NCBI GenBank assembly: GCA_016183985.1
Contig: JACPDN010000013.1
Coordinates: forward strand, 148,308-212,307
Direction of reading: 5' to 3'
Source: Pseudomonadota bacterium
GTDB lineage: Bacteria; Pseudomonadota; Alphaproteobacteria; Dongiales; Dongiaceae
Length of the DNA: 64,000 nucleotides
Below, one piece after another: positions 37,975 to 47,160 of the stretch (position 1 is its first letter; the number at the start of each line of letters is the position of its first letter). Under the pieces are notes generated by a model. The model was not told the origin of the DNA and searched no databases. It worked only from the letters and a program-made list of their open reading frames with translations. The translations under genes and the position numbers were made by a program.

Positions 37975-38838
37975 GTGTCACGTGCGTTGGCGCGTCCTTA
38001 TCTGCTGCTGTCTCCGGCAATCCTGTCGCTGTCGCTCCTGATGGTAGCGCCGGTGGTCTTTGTGCTGGCCTATTCCTTCTGGCTGCGCACGGCGGAGGGG
38101 CTGGACGTGCCGGCGTTCCAGTTCGGCAACTGGGCCAATTTCTTTTCCGATGAATTCTATTGGCTGGCGCTCTACAGCACCTTCAAGACCGCGCTGATCA
38201 CGACGGCCGTCTGCATCGTGCTGGGCTATCCCACTGCCTATTTCCTGGCGCGCGCTGAGATCAAGAACCGTGGTTTGCTGCTGTTCCTGATGTTCCTGCC
38301 GTTCTGGGTCTCCTACATCATCCGGACGATGTCCTGGATCAACGTGCTGGGGAAGAACGGCTTCGTGAATGCGGTCCTGATGGGCATCGGCATTACCGAC
38401 GAGCCTTTCAAGCTGCTTTACAACGATTTCTCGGTGATCATGGGCTTGGTCTACTTCCAGCTCCCCTACATGATCATCAATGTCTATGTGAGCCTCGACG
38501 GCATCGACCGGAACCTGGAATCCGCCGCAAGGGTGCTGGGTTGCACGCCCTGGCAGAGCTTCCGCGAGGTGACCTTGCCGTTGTCTCTGCCGGGCCTGGG
38601 TGCTGGCTCCTTGCTTTGTTTCGTACTGGCGGCTGGTTCCTATGTGACCCCGCGACTGCTCGGCGGCACCGATACGCTGTTTTTCCCTGACCTGATCTAC
38701 GAAGCCATCATCTCGCAACTCGACTGGCCGTTCGGCGCGGTTCTTTCGGTCGTGATGCTCGTGGCGTTGGGCCTCGTCATTGCGGTCTATAACCGCTTCA
38801 TGAGTCTATCCGACGTCTATCGGAGTTTTGCACGATGA
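37975..38838 (+). CDS. Polyamine-type ABC transporter permease (PotB-like)
   Basis: Inner-membrane permease of 287 residues with six hydrophobic segments; EAA loop LESAARVLGCTPWQSFREVT followed by LPLSLPG. The start codon is GTG (MSRALARPYLLLSPA). The neighbouring order permease, permease, binding protein, ATPase matches PotBCDA sets. It overlaps the second permease by four bases. This is the second such transporter in the window; the first is at 1-2638. Confidence 0.92.
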   Translation: MSRALARPYLLLSPAILSLSLLMVAPVVFVLAYSFWLRTAEGLDVPAFQFGNWANFFSDEFYWLALYSTFKTALITTAVCIVLGYPTAYFLARAEIKNRGLLLFLMFLPFWVSYIIRTMSWINVLGKNGFVNAVLMGIGITDEPFKLLYNDFSVIMGLVYFQLPYMIINVYVSLDGIDRNLESAARVLGCTPWQSFREVTLPLSLPGLGAGSLLCFVLAAGSYVTPRLLGGTDTLFFPDLIYEAIISQLDWPFGAVLSVVMLVALGLVIAVYNRFMSLSDVYRSFAR

Positions 38839-39653
38839 GCATGGCGGCGGCGCGGCAACCTGGCGAGGGCAGGATAGGCTGGGCACTGCTGCGCCTGTGG
38901 TCGATCGCCGTCTATCTGTTCATGTTCGCGCCGATCGTCGTCGTTATCTTGCTCGCCTTCAATTCATCGCGCAGCGGCGCCTTCCCCATGGAAGGGTTCA
39001 GTCTGCAATGGTTTGGCAAGCTCTTTGCCAACCAGTCCATCGTGGATGCCTTCAAGACTTCGCTCATTCTGGCTGGTACCTCGGGCGCGCTTGCGACGGT
39101 GATCGGCATCATGGCGGCGCTGGCTTTGGTCCGCTACAGCTTCAAGGGCAAGGAAGGCATTCAAACCTTCCTGTCTCTGCCGCTGCTGATGCCCGAAGTG
39201 GTCATGGGCGTGGCGCTTCTCATGTTTCTTAAATTCATCAGCATGCCGCGCAGCTTTGCCGTGCTGCTGTTGGGGCATACGATCCTATCGTTGCCCTATG
39301 TCGTCCTCGTGGTACAGGCGCGCCTCGTTGGCCTGCGCGCAAGCTATGAAGAAGCGGCCTGGACCCTGGGCGCCAACCGCCTCCAGACCTTCTTTGAAGT
39401 AACGCTGCCGCTGATTTCGCCGGCGATTGTCGGTGGCTTTTTGTTCGCAGCGACGTTGAGCTTCGACAACATCACGGCGACGCTCTTTTGGAAGAAGCCG
39501 GGCATCGAGACCGTGCCGACCAAGATTTTCGCCATGCTGCGCACCTCGATCAGTCCCGAGATCAACGCGCTGGGTGCCGTGATGATCGTGATCACGATCC
39601 TGCTGCCGCTGATCGGCGGCTACATGGTGCGCCGCTTTGCCAAGACCAAGTGA
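38835..39653 (+). CDS. Polyamine-type ABC transporter permease (PotC-like)
   Basis: Second permease of the operon, 272 residues with six hydrophobic segments. The EAA loop is YEEAAWTLGANRLQTFFEVT followed by LPLISPAIVGG. The ATG overlaps the preceding stop (ATGA), so translation is coupled. The C-terminus is short and basic (MVRRFAKTK). It is followed after 57 bp by the binding-protein gene. Confidence 0.92.
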   Translation: MSMAAARQPGEGRIGWALLRLWSIAVYLFMFAPIVVVILLAFNSSRSGAFPMEGFSLQWFGKLFANQSIVDAFKTSLILAGTSGALATVIGIMAALALVRYSFKGKEGIQTFLSLPLLMPEVVMGVALLMFLKFISMPRSFAVLLLGHTILSLPYVVLVVQARLVGLRASYEEAAWTLGANRLQTFFEVTLPLISPAIVGGFLFAATLSFDNITATLFWKKPGIETVPTKIFAMLRTSISPEINALGAVMIVITILLPLIGGYMVRRFAKTK

Positions 39654-39710
39654 AGGAAGTCTGTTTCGTTTGTTTTCTGAACCGCGTTTTTCTAACCCTG
39701 GGAGGAAGGC

Positions 39711-40871
39711 ATGAAGAAGTTGACTGATCAAAAGCGCTACGAGCGCCTGCTCGAAGCGGTGGAAAGCGGCGATATCGATCGCCGTTCATTGCTCCGTATC
39801 ATTGGTGCGACGGCCGCGGCCGTCGGCGTTACGGGCGGGCCGCTCGGCCTGCTGCGCCGCCAAGCCATGGCCGAAGGTGTCGATTCCATTCGCTTCGACG
39901 GCTGGGGCGGCATCGTCTCCGAAGCATTCCATAACTTTGCTTTCCCGCCCTTCACCGAGAAGACCGGCATCAAGGTTGCGGAAGGTGAATTCGGCGATAC
40001 CGATGAATTCCTATCGTTGGTCAAGGCGGCGCAACCCGGCGACTACAACATCTTCCTGGTGAGCGGTGTCTATGACTATGCCCGCTTCTGCAAGGCCGGC
40101 TTCGGCGATGTGATCAACGAGGCCAATGTCCCGAACCTTGCCAATGTCCTGCCGGCCACTATCGAGGCCTTCAAGGCGGAAACCGATGGCAAGCTGTCGG
40201 CGATCCCCTTCGATTACGGCGTCACGGGCCTTGCCTACAACCGCAAATATATCTCGGACGAAGAGGCGAAGTCGAAGGGCGTGATGCTGCAATTCGACGA
40301 GAAGTACAAGGGCAAGATCGCGCTCTATGACAGCGCCCAGACCCGCGTCTGGATGGCAAGCCTGGCGCTGGGGCAAGATCCGCAAGGGGCGAGCGATATC
40401 AAGGCTGTGTGGGAGGAACTGCGCAAGCAGCGCGAACTGGTGCTCAAATACTGGAGCTCCGGCCAGGAATTCATCGACCTCATGGCGAAGGAAGAGATCA
40501 TCGTCTCCGATGGCTGGTCGGGCCGTGTTGCGGCTTTGCAGCAGGATGGTCACGACATCGGGTTCTTGAACAATGTCGGCTTCGCCTGGCTTGAGGGTCT
40601 TTATGTCCTCAAGGGCAGCCCGATGGAGGCGGCCGAGCAATTGCTCAACTTCTGCATCGAGCCGAAGGTGGCGATTGCCATTGCCGAAGGGCAGAACTAT
40701 CCATCTTCGCTCGACCCGACCAAGGTGCCGATGACCGACAAGATCAAGAGCCTGCCGGCCTATGACGATACCGGCAAGTTCGAAGGCTATGTCTGGGAGA
40801 AGGCCAAGTACTGGTACGAGAACCAGGACGAATTCAAGAAGCAGTGGGACCGCATTTCGAAAGGTGCGTGA
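39711..40871 (+). CDS. Polyamine-type ABC transporter substrate-binding protein (PotD-like)
   Basis: Periplasmic binding protein of 386 residues. The N-terminus carries a twin-arginine type signal: DRRSLLRIIGATAAAVG (Arg24-Arg25) followed by a hydrophobic stretch, suggesting export by the Tat system in folded form. The mature part is a PotD/PotF-type bilobal protein with SIRFDGWGGIVSEAF, IPFDYGVTGLAYN and WSSGQEFIDLMAKEEI. AGGAAGGC precedes the start. A strong hairpin follows before the ATPase gene. Ligand is inferred as polyamine or similar. Confidence 0.92.
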   Translation: MKKLTDQKRYERLLEAVESGDIDRRSLLRIIGATAAAVGVTGGPLGLLRRQAMAEGVDSIRFDGWGGIVSEAFHNFAFPPFTEKTGIKVAEGEFGDTDEFLSLVKAAQPGDYNIFLVSGVYDYARFCKAGFGDVINEANVPNLANVLPATIEAFKAETDGKLSAIPFDYGVTGLAYNRKYISDEEAKSKGVMLQFDEKYKGKIALYDSAQTRVWMASLALGQDPQGASDIKAVWEELRKQRELVLKYWSSGQEFIDLMAKEEIIVSDGWSGRVAALQQDGHDIGFLNNVGFAWLEGLYVLKGSPMEAAEQLLNFCIEPKVAIAIAEGQNYPSSLDPTKVPMTDKIKSLPAYDDTGKFEGYVWEKAKYWYENQDEFKKQWDRISKGA

Positions 40872-40880
40872 AGCCCACAT

Positions 40881-40918
40881 GGCGCCCGGCTGCCCTGGGA
40901 CGGCGACAGCCGGGCGCC
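40881..40918 (+). terminator. Strong hairpin between binding-protein and ATPase genes
   Basis: A perfect 12 bp inverted repeat (40881-40892 with 40907-40918) is followed by CAATTTTCTTTGG. It lies 9 bp after the binding-protein stop and 42 bp before the ATPase start. It probably lowers transcription into the ATPase gene or protects the 3' end of the upstream message. Confidence 0.75.
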
Positions 40919-40960
40919 CAATTTTCTTTGGTGCTTTTTTGGTGATGGGCAAGGCTGGTC

Positions 40961-42010
40961 ATGAGTTCGGTTGAGCTGAAGAAGGTCGAAAAGCATTTTT
41001 CCGGCGGCGTGGTGGCGGTAGATGCGATCGATCTCGATGTGCCGGATGGTGCCTTCGTAACGTTGCTGGGGCCGTCAGGCTGCGGCAAGACGACGACCTT
41101 GCGCATGGTGGCTGGGCTTGAGACGCCGACTGGCGGCGAAATCCGTATCAAGGGCCAGCGTGTCAATGAAACGCCGATCCATCAGCGCAATCTGGGCATG
41201 GTGTTCCAGAATTATGCGCTCTTTCCGCATAAATCGATCTTCGACAACGTCGCTTTCGGCCTCAAATATCGCAAGGTATCCAAGTCCGATATCGCGGCCC
41301 GGGTGAAGCAGGCGCTCGACATTGTGCGTCTGCCGGGTGTCGAGGAGCGTTTTCCAACACAGCTTTCAGGCGGACAGCAGCAGCGCATTGCTCTTGCGCG
41401 CGCCTTGGTGATCGAGCCCGACGTGCTGCTCCTCGACGAACCACTCTCGGCGCTGGATGCCAATCTGCGCGAGGAGATGCGCGGCGAGATCAAGGCTATT
41501 CAGCAGCGCATTGGTGTTACAGCGATCTTCGTGACCCACGATCAGGGCGAGGCGCTTGCCATGTCGGATCTTGTGGTTGTTATGAACAAGGGCCGGATCG
41601 AGCAGCGCGGTGCACCTGCCGAGGTCTATGAGCATCCGCGCTCGGAATTCGTCGCCAACTTCCTTGGCAATGCCAATTTTGTCTCCGGCACCGTGGCGGC
41701 CGTCAACGGCAAGCGGGTCAGTGTGGTGCTTGCCGACGGCGCCCGTATCGACGTCGCTGATTCCGCACGCGCCGTTGAGATGGGCGAGGCCGTGAACGTC
41801 ATCGTGCGCGCTGAGAAAATCGAGCTGGGTGGCGGCGGCCTCGCCGGGACCATTGCGGCCGTGGACTATCTCGGCTCGACCGCGCGCTACGACGTCACGC
41901 TTGCTGGCGGCCAGAAGGTTACGGCACTCGCAACGATCCGCGACGGCGCGAGGCGGGTCGGCGAAGCAGTCTCGCTGGCCATCGCCGCGGAACATTGCCG
42001 CATTCTCTGA
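40961..42010 (+). CDS. Polyamine-type ABC transporter ATP-binding protein (PotA-like)
   Basis: ATPase of 349 residues for the upstream permeases. Walker A GPSGCGKT is at 37-44, the Q-loop in VFQNYALFPH, signature LSGGQ at 135-139, Walker B LLLDEP near 154-159 and the switch His in FVTHDQGEAL. The last about 110 residues form a TOBE domain. The gene is last in the operon and lies after a hairpin, so its level may be below that of the binding protein. Confidence 0.93.
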   Translation: MSSVELKKVEKHFSGGVVAVDAIDLDVPDGAFVTLLGPSGCGKTTTLRMVAGLETPTGGEIRIKGQRVNETPIHQRNLGMVFQNYALFPHKSIFDNVAFGLKYRKVSKSDIAARVKQALDIVRLPGVEERFPTQLSGGQQQRIALARALVIEPDVLLLDEPLSALDANLREEMRGEIKAIQQRIGVTAIFVTHDQGEALAMSDLVVVMNKGRIEQRGAPAEVYEHPRSEFVANFLGNANFVSGTVAAVNGKRVSVVLADGARIDVADSARAVEMGEAVNVIVRAEKIELGGGGLAGTIAAVDYLGSTARYDVTLAGGQKVTALATIRDGARRVGEAVSLAIAAEHCRIL

Positions 42011-42047
42011 CTCATTGTTCTTGCTTCGTATCTTTTGCGGATGTATC

Positions 42048-42066
42048 TTTCGTGTTGTACACGAAA
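42048..42066. promoter_or_regulatory. Palindrome TTTCGTGT-TGT-ACACGAAA
   Basis: An 8 bp perfect inverted repeat with a 3-base centre lies 21 bp before the start of the orphan gene at 42088 and 38 bp after the PotA-like stop. Its symmetry and AT-rich setting suit a regulator binding site; a small RNA hairpin is the alternative. Confidence 0.5.
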
Positions 42067-42087
42067 TAGTAGCATGCAGAGAAGATC

Positions 42088-42564
42088 ATGGGACAAGAAG
42101 TGGTTTCGCTCATCCCTGGCTTTTGCGAGATTTTTCTTGGTGAGTGCAATTTTGATGACGGCGGAATGGTCTATTGGGACCAGATTGACCTCTCGGCCTA
42201 CGATTACTCCGTGGCCTCGCTGTTGCTGGTGGACCGGTATCTGGATGCGGTTCGCGGCATAAGGGCTCAACTTAAACCACAGACCTACACCAACATTGTC
42301 CTTGCGACCGGCTCCTATGTTGGAGAGGTCGTGCGACGGCGCAGCGATAAGCCCTGGGAGTGGATGAATTTTGACGACTTCATGCAACAGCACGCGGATA
42401 CCGCGGCGGCATTTGGGATCACGGCTGAAAAGCTGAATGTTGCGGCAGTTCTGGCCGCCGGCAAGGCCATCACCCTACCGTTCAATAAGGTTATGCGGAA
42501 TTTGGAAGAAGGGCCGGAGAACAGTATTCATTTTTATGCCATCTCCGCGGGCGCAGGTGATTGA
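42088..42564 (+). CDS. Orphan protein of unknown function
   Basis: A 158-residue cytosolic protein that I do not recognise. It is acidic with no signal peptide or membrane segment. Notable parts are IVLATGSYVGEVVRRRSDKP (a GxYxGE-type helix seen in some uncharacterised and immunity-like families), WEWMNFDDFMQQHAD and LPFNKVMRNLEEGPENSIHF. Base composition is visibly less GC-rich than its neighbours in the first half. A palindrome precedes it. It stands alone between the transporter operon and gor. Real coding status is supported by length and frame, not by homology. Confidence 0.6.
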   Translation: MGQEVVSLIPGFCEIFLGECNFDDGGMVYWDQIDLSAYDYSVASLLLVDRYLDAVRGIRAQLKPQTYTNIVLATGSYVGEVVRRRSDKPWEWMNFDDFMQQHADTAAAFGITAEKLNVAAVLAAGKAITLPFNKVMRNLEEGPENSIHFYAISAGAGD

Positions 42565-42629
42565 CGGCAGTTGACCTTGACCTTGATTGCCGTGCAATTC
42601 TCCCCACTTGAAGTGGCGGAGTAATGCGA

Positions 42630-43988
42630 ATGCCTCAATACGATTACGATCTCTTTGTCATCGGTGGTGGTTCGGGCGGTGTGCGTGCCGCACGGATCGC
42701 GGCCGGCCATGGCGCCAAGGTTGCTGTTGCGGAGGAGAGCCGGCTGGGCGGCACCTGTGTCATCCGTGGCTGTGTCCCGAAGAAGCTGCTGTCCTATGCG
42801 GCTCACTTCCACGAGGATTTCGAGGATGCGCGGAATTACGGCTGGACCGTCGGCGATGCGTCGTTCGATTGGGCGACGCTGATCGCCAATAAGGACAAGG
42901 AGATCGACCGGCTGAACGGCATCTACAAGAAGCTGCTGTCCGGTTCGAAGGTGGACTTGCTGGAATCCCGCGCCGTCATCGTCGATCCGCATACGATCGA
43001 TGTCGGCGGCAAACGCGTGACGGCGAAGAATATATTGATCGCCGTGGGTGCCTGGCCGGAGCGGCCGCAGATTCCGGGCATCGAGCTTTCGATCACCTCC
43101 AACGAAGCCTTCCATTTGCCCATGCTGCCGAAGGAGATCGTCATCGTCGGCGGCGGCTATATCGCTGTGGAGTTCGCCGGCATCTTCAACGGCCTCGGCG
43201 CCAAGGTGACACAGCTTTATCGTGGCGAGCAGATCTTACGCGGCTTCGATGATGATGTGCGCCATTTCCTGGCGGCTGAGATCGCGAAAAAGGGCGTCGC
43301 CGTTCGAACCCAGGCAGATGTAGCACGCATCGAGAAATCCGGCGGTCGTCTCAATATCACATTGAAGAGCGGTGAGGTTTTGGCCTGTGATGCGATCATG
43401 TACGCGACGGGGCGCCATCCGAAGACGAACGGCATGGGTTTGACGGAAGTGGGCGTCAAGCTGAAGGCGAACGGCGCGATCGTGGTTGACGCCGATTCGC
43501 AGACGGCAGTGCCCAATATTCACGCCATCGGCGATTGCACGGACCGGCTCAATCTGACGCCCGTCGCCATCCGCGAAGGCCAAGCCTATGCGGATTCGGT
43601 TTTCGGAAGCAAACCCTGGATGATGGACCACAAGACCGTTGCCTCAGCAGTCTTCAGCCATCCGCCGGTGGGCGTTGTCGGCCTCTCGGAAGCTGACGCG
43701 CGGAAGGAGGGCAGGGAGCTCGATATCTATAAGGCCGATTTCAAGCCGCTGAAGCACACCATCTCCGGTCGCGATGAGCGCACGCTGATGAAACTGGTCG
43801 TCGACCGGAAAAGCCAAATCGTGCTCGGCGCGCATATGGTCGGCATGGACGCGCCGGAAATCATTCAGGCCATCGCTATCGCCGTGAAGATGGGGGCGAC
43901 CAAGCAGCAATTCGATGCGGCAGTTGCCGTGCACCCGACGGCGGCGGAGGAGTTCGTCACCTTGCGCATGCCGGTCACGGCAAGCTAA
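42630..43988 (+). CDS. gor: Glutathione-disulfide reductase
   Basis: FAD-dependent reductase of GSSG with NADPH, 452 residues. The FAD motif GGGSGGVRAARIAA is at 12-25, the redox pair Cys43 and Cys48 in GGTCVIRGCVPKK, the NADPH Rossmann motif IVGGGYIAVEFAG near 172-184, the second FAD motif HAIGDCTDRLNLTP near 296 and the His-Glu pair in HPTAAEE at the C-terminus. GGAG is 8 bases before the ATG at 42630; the ATG at 42624 is only 2 bases from it. Confidence 0.95.
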   Translation: MPQYDYDLFVIGGGSGGVRAARIAAGHGAKVAVAEESRLGGTCVIRGCVPKKLLSYAAHFHEDFEDARNYGWTVGDASFDWATLIANKDKEIDRLNGIYKKLLSGSKVDLLESRAVIVDPHTIDVGGKRVTAKNILIAVGAWPERPQIPGIELSITSNEAFHLPMLPKEIVIVGGGYIAVEFAGIFNGLGAKVTQLYRGEQILRGFDDDVRHFLAAEIAKKGVAVRTQADVARIEKSGGRLNITLKSGEVLACDAIMYATGRHPKTNGMGLTEVGVKLKANGAIVVDADSQTAVPNIHAIGDCTDRLNLTPVAIREGQAYADSVFGSKPWMMDHKTVASAVFSHPPVGVVGLSEADARKEGRELDIYKADFKPLKHTISGRDERTLMKLVVDRKSQIVLGAHMVGMDAPEIIQAIAIAVKMGATKQQFDAAVAVHPTAAEEFVTLRMPVTAS

Positions 43989-44029
43989 GTGTTTTCCCTA
44001 GGGACGGGATTCGTTGTCGGAGAAAACGC

Positions 44030-44479
44030 ATGCTGCGCAAGTTTGGATTCACCGCCACTCTGTTTGCAGTCCTTCTCGGTGTCAGTGCGACGACGGCCGA
44101 GGCGCGCGACACGCGCTATGAATTGAAGATCGCCGATGTCATGGCGGATCCGCGCTATGCGCAGAATGTGCCTGCCGGTGTGAAGTTCTACTTTGCCAGC
44201 CAGGCGGCACCCGCCGGCCAGGACTTGGGCGAATTCGTCACCAATCGAAAGACCAACTCTTTCGGCAAGCAGGATGAGGAAGCCTGCACCTGGGCCATGA
44301 TTTCGGCCATGAAGGAACTCGGCGAACGCGCACTGGCCGAGGGCGGCAATGCCGTGGTGGGCATCGTTAGCTACTACAAGAAAAAAGTGTTCTCCAGCGA
44401 CACGACGTTCGAATGCCATGCCGGCGCCTTCGTGGCAGGTGTGGCGCTGAAGGGGAATGTCGTCAAAGCGGCGCCATAA
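44030..44479 (+). CDS. Small exported protein, conserved but uncharacterised
   Basis: A 149-residue protein with a signal peptide (MLRKFGFTATLFAVLLGVSA ending TTAEA). The mature part has GVKFYFASQAAP, TNRKTNSFGKQDEEACTWAM and EGGNAVVGIVSYYKKKVFSS. The Cys at about residues 87 and 125 could form one disulfide. Similar proteins are often labelled 'excinuclease ATPase subunit', which fits neither size nor location and is probably a propagated error. A fold related to YbjQ-type domains is possible. It follows gor after 41 bp. Confidence 0.72.
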   Translation: MLRKFGFTATLFAVLLGVSATTAEARDTRYELKIADVMADPRYAQNVPAGVKFYFASQAAPAGQDLGEFVTNRKTNSFGKQDEEACTWAMISAMKELGERALAEGGNAVVGIVSYYKKKVFSSDTTFECHAGAFVAGVALKGNVVKAAP

Positions 44480-44544
44480 TCGGCGCAGCAATTCAACAAA
44501 GATATCATTCTTAGACAATAGGTTAGGTTAGTTTTCGCCATTAT

Positions 44545-44573
44545 TTGCATGAAGGCGGCATAAATCTTATATA
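44545..44573 (+). promoter_or_regulatory. Sigma70-like promoter of the DAHP synthase gene
   Basis: TTGCAT (44545-44550), a 17-base spacer and TATATA (44568-44573) lie about 60 bp before the class II DAHP synthase ATG, in an AT-rich stretch unlike the flanks. Predicted from sequence only. Confidence 0.5.
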
Positions 44574-44633
44574 CAGTGCCCCTGTTATCCATAGTTGGCA
44601 TGACTTACCAGCGCAGCCGCGCAGAGGCAGAAG

Positions 44634-46013
44634 ATGAGCACGAAATGGTCGCCGGAGAGTTGGCGCGACAAGCCGATCTCCCAGGTTCCTAGCTACCCGG
44701 ATGCCGCCAAGCTGGCGTCTGTCGAGGAGCGCCTGCGCGCCTTTCCGCCGCTCGTTTTTGCCGGCGAAGCGCGCCGTCTGACCGAGGCGTTGGGCCAGGT
44801 TGCTGAGGGCAAGGCCTTCCTGCTGCAGGGTGGCGATTGCGCCGAGAGCTTTGCCGAATTCTCTGCCAACAACATCCGCGATACCTTCCGCGTGCTGCTG
44901 CAGATGGCGGTGGTGCTCACCTATGGCGCCGCCATGCCGATCGTGAAGATCGGCCGCATGGCGGGCCAGTTCGGCAAGCCGCGCTCGTCGCCCACCGAAG
45001 TGATCGACGGCGTCGAGCTGCCGAGCTATCGCGGTGACAATGTGAACGGCATCGAGTTCACACCGGCTGCGCGTATTCCGGATCCGGAGCGCCTGGTTCA
45101 GGCCTATAACCAGTCGGCGGCGACACTCAACCTGCTGCGAGCCTTCGCGCAGGGCGGTTTTGCCGACCTCCACAAGGTGCATCGCTGGAACCTCGATTTC
45201 GTGGCCGATAATCCGCTGGGACATCGCTACAAGGAACTGGCCGATCGCCTGTCGGAAACGCTCGATTTCATGGCGGCCTGTGGCCTCACCTCGGAGACTG
45301 TGCCGCAGATCCGCGAGACCGAGTTCTTCACCAGCCATGAAGCGCTGCTGCTCAATTTCGAGCAGACGCTGACCCGTACCGATAGCCTCACCGGCAAGTG
45401 GTATGGCTGCTCGGCCCATATGCTGTGGATCGGCGACCGCACGCGTCAGCCGGACGGCGCCCATGTCGAATACATGCGCGGTATCCAGAACCCGATCGGC
45501 CTGAAATGCGGCCCGACCATGGACCCGGACGATTTGCTGCGTTTGATCGATATCCTCAATCCGCAGAACATCCCCGGTCGCCTGACGCTGATCGCCCGCA
45601 TGGCGCATGACAAGGTGGAGCAGAAGCTGCCGCCGCTGGTCCGCGCCGTTAAGCGCCATGGCGGCAAGGTGGTCTGGTCCTGTGATCCGATGCATGGCAA
45701 CACGATCAAGTCGTCGACCGGCTACAAGACGCGACCCTTCGACCGGATCCTGGGCGAAGTGCGTGGTTTCTTCGATGTGCACCGGGCCGAGGGAACCCAT
45801 GCCGGTGGCGTGCATTTCGAGATGACCGGCCAGGACGTCACCGAGTGCATCGGTGGCGCCAAGGCCGTCACCGAAGAGGCGCTGGCCGATCGATACCACA
45901 CCCATTGCGACCCGCGTCTCAACGCTACCCAGGCGCTGGAACTTGCCTTCCTCATTGCCGAGCAATTGAAAGCGGAGCGCGCCGGTGGACAACGCATCGC
46001 CGAAGCCTCGTAA
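44634..46013 (+). CDS. Class II 3-deoxy-7-phosphoheptulonate synthase
   Basis: First enzyme of the shikimate pathway, joining PEP and erythrose 4-phosphate. 459 residues, the plant-like class II family. The N-terminus [18 protein letters not shown] is typical; conserved parts are [14 protein letters not shown] near 60-73, [18 protein letters not shown] near 100-117, [19 protein letters not shown] near 258, [14 protein letters not shown] near 288, and the metal ligands in [18 protein letters not shown] and [14 protein letters not shown]. It overlaps the next gene by 29 bases. Confidence 0.95.
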   Translation: MSTKWSPESWRDKPISQVPSYPDAAKLASVEERLRAFPPLVFAGEARRLTEALGQVAEGKAFLLQGGDCAESFAEFSANNIRDTFRVLLQMAVVLTYGAAMPIVKIGRMAGQFGKPRSSPTEVIDGVELPSYRGDNVNGIEFTPAARIPDPERLVQAYNQSAATLNLLRAFAQGGFADLHKVHRWNLDFVADNPLGHRYKELADRLSETLDFMAACGLTSETVPQIRETEFFTSHEALLLNFEQTLTRTDSLTGKWYGCSAHMLWIGDRTRQPDGAHVEYMRGIQNPIGLKCGPTMDPDDLLRLIDILNPQNIPGRLTLIARMAHDKVEQKLPPLVRAVKRHGGKVVWSCDPMHGNTIKSSTGYKTRPFDRILGEVRGFFDVHRAEGTHAGGVHFEMTGQDVTECIGGAKAVTEEALADRYHTHCDPRLNATQALELAFLIAEQLKAERAGGQRIAEAS

Positions 46014-47160
46014 CGACAATCTGAAGGAAGCCGGTCCCGTTTCGGGTCCGGCTTCTGCCGATATTGCCGACTGGTCCGATCAGTACTTTCTGAAGACCAA
46101 GGCGACCGTCGCCCATTTCGGCGACGTCAAGGTCACTTATGCCATCTTCATGCGCCGCCCGGTCATCTCGGCGCCGCGCCTGGCACTTGAATGGCTGCAG
46201 CGCATGGCCGCTGAGCGCGATACCGAGTTCGAGATCGACCTCCAATATGCTGAAGGTCGCTGGGTCGGTGCCGGTGAGCCGATCATGTATGTGTCGGGCT
46301 CCTTCGTTCACCTCGCTGATCTGGAGACGCTTCTGCTGATGAAGCTGGGCCCGGCCTGTGTCGCCGCGTTCAATGCTTTTACCATGTGCGCGGATCTCCC
46401 GAATGTCTCCTTCCTCGCCATGGACGCGCGCCACTGCGCCGGCCTCGAAATGGCGGAGATGATGGCCTATGCCGCCTCCGTCGGTTCGGCCCGGGCAACG
46501 CGCAAGGTGAAGGCGACCGGTTTTATCGGCAACGCAACCCAGGCGACGGCGCATTATTTCGGCCGGGAGAAGGCCATGGGCACCATGCCCCATGCCTTGA
46601 TCGGTTATGCGGGCTCGACCTTGCGCGCGGCCGAAATGTTCCATGAGACTTTTCCGGATGAGCCGATGACAGTTCTGGTCGATTATTTCGGCCGGGAAGT
46701 AACCGATGCGCTGACGGTGGCTCGTCGTTTCGCCAGCATGGCATCGGAAGGCAAGCTGTCGGTACGCATCGACACGCCGGGCAGCCGCTTCATCGAAGGT
46801 CTCGATCCGCCGGCATCCTATGCCGTGATGGATCGGCACGTGCCCAGGGTGATCCGTGGCTATCGCTCGGAAAGTGAGCTGCGCCATCTCGTCGGTGCCG
46901 GTGTTTCCGCGGCGGCGATCTGGCACTTGCGCGACGCGCTGAACCGCGAGGGCTTCCACAAGGTGAAGATCGTGGCGTCCTCCGGTTTCGATCCGGCCAA
47001 GTGCAAGGTCATGGCCGAGGCGCAGGCCCCGATCGATGTGGTGGGCACGGGATCGTTCCTGCCGCAGCGCTGGACGGAGACTTACGCCACGGCCGATATC
47101 ATCGAATACAACGGCGTGAAGCGTGTGAAGATCGGCCGCGAGTTCCTCTTCCGGAAGTGA
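45985..47160 (+). CDS. Nicotinate phosphoribosyltransferase-type enzyme
   Basis: 391-residue enzyme of the NAPRTase family that makes nicotinate mononucleotide from nicotinate and PRPP for NAD salvage. The signature [13 protein letters not shown] (near 199-211) matches the archaeal-type form; the phosphoribosyl site is in [11 protein letters not shown] and [19 protein letters not shown] is near 353. The start is GTG at 45985 inside the DAHP synthase gene; no earlier start exists because a stop lies at 45967, and GCGGAG is 7 bases upstream. The first about 25 residues are poorly conserved. nadE lies about 430 bp downstream. Confidence 0.85.
   Translation: MDNASPKPRNDNLKEAGPVSGPASADIADWSDQYFLKTKATVAHFGDVKVTYAIFMRRPVISAPRLALEWLQRMAAERDTEFEIDLQYAEGRWVGAGEPIMYVSGSFVHLADLETLLLMKLGPACVAAFNAFTMCADLPNVSFLAMDARHCAGLEMAEMMAYAASVGSARATRKVKATGFIGNATQATAHYFGREKAMGTMPHALIGYAGSTLRAAEMFHETFPDEPMTVLVDYFGREVTDALTVARRFASMASEGKLSVRIDTPGSRFIEGLDPPASYAVMDRHVPRVIRGYRSESELRHLVGAGVSAAAIWHLRDALNREGFHKVKIVASSGFDPAKCKVMAEAQAPIDVVGTGSFLPQRWTETYATADIIEYNGVKRVKIGREFLFRK

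Noticed and set aside
44541..46019. A 492-codon open frame on the minus strand across the class II DAHP synthase gene
   Set aside because: It mirrors a strongly conserved gene, is very rich in Arg/His/Gln and has no family-like segments. GC-rich coding DNA often leaves the opposite strand open.
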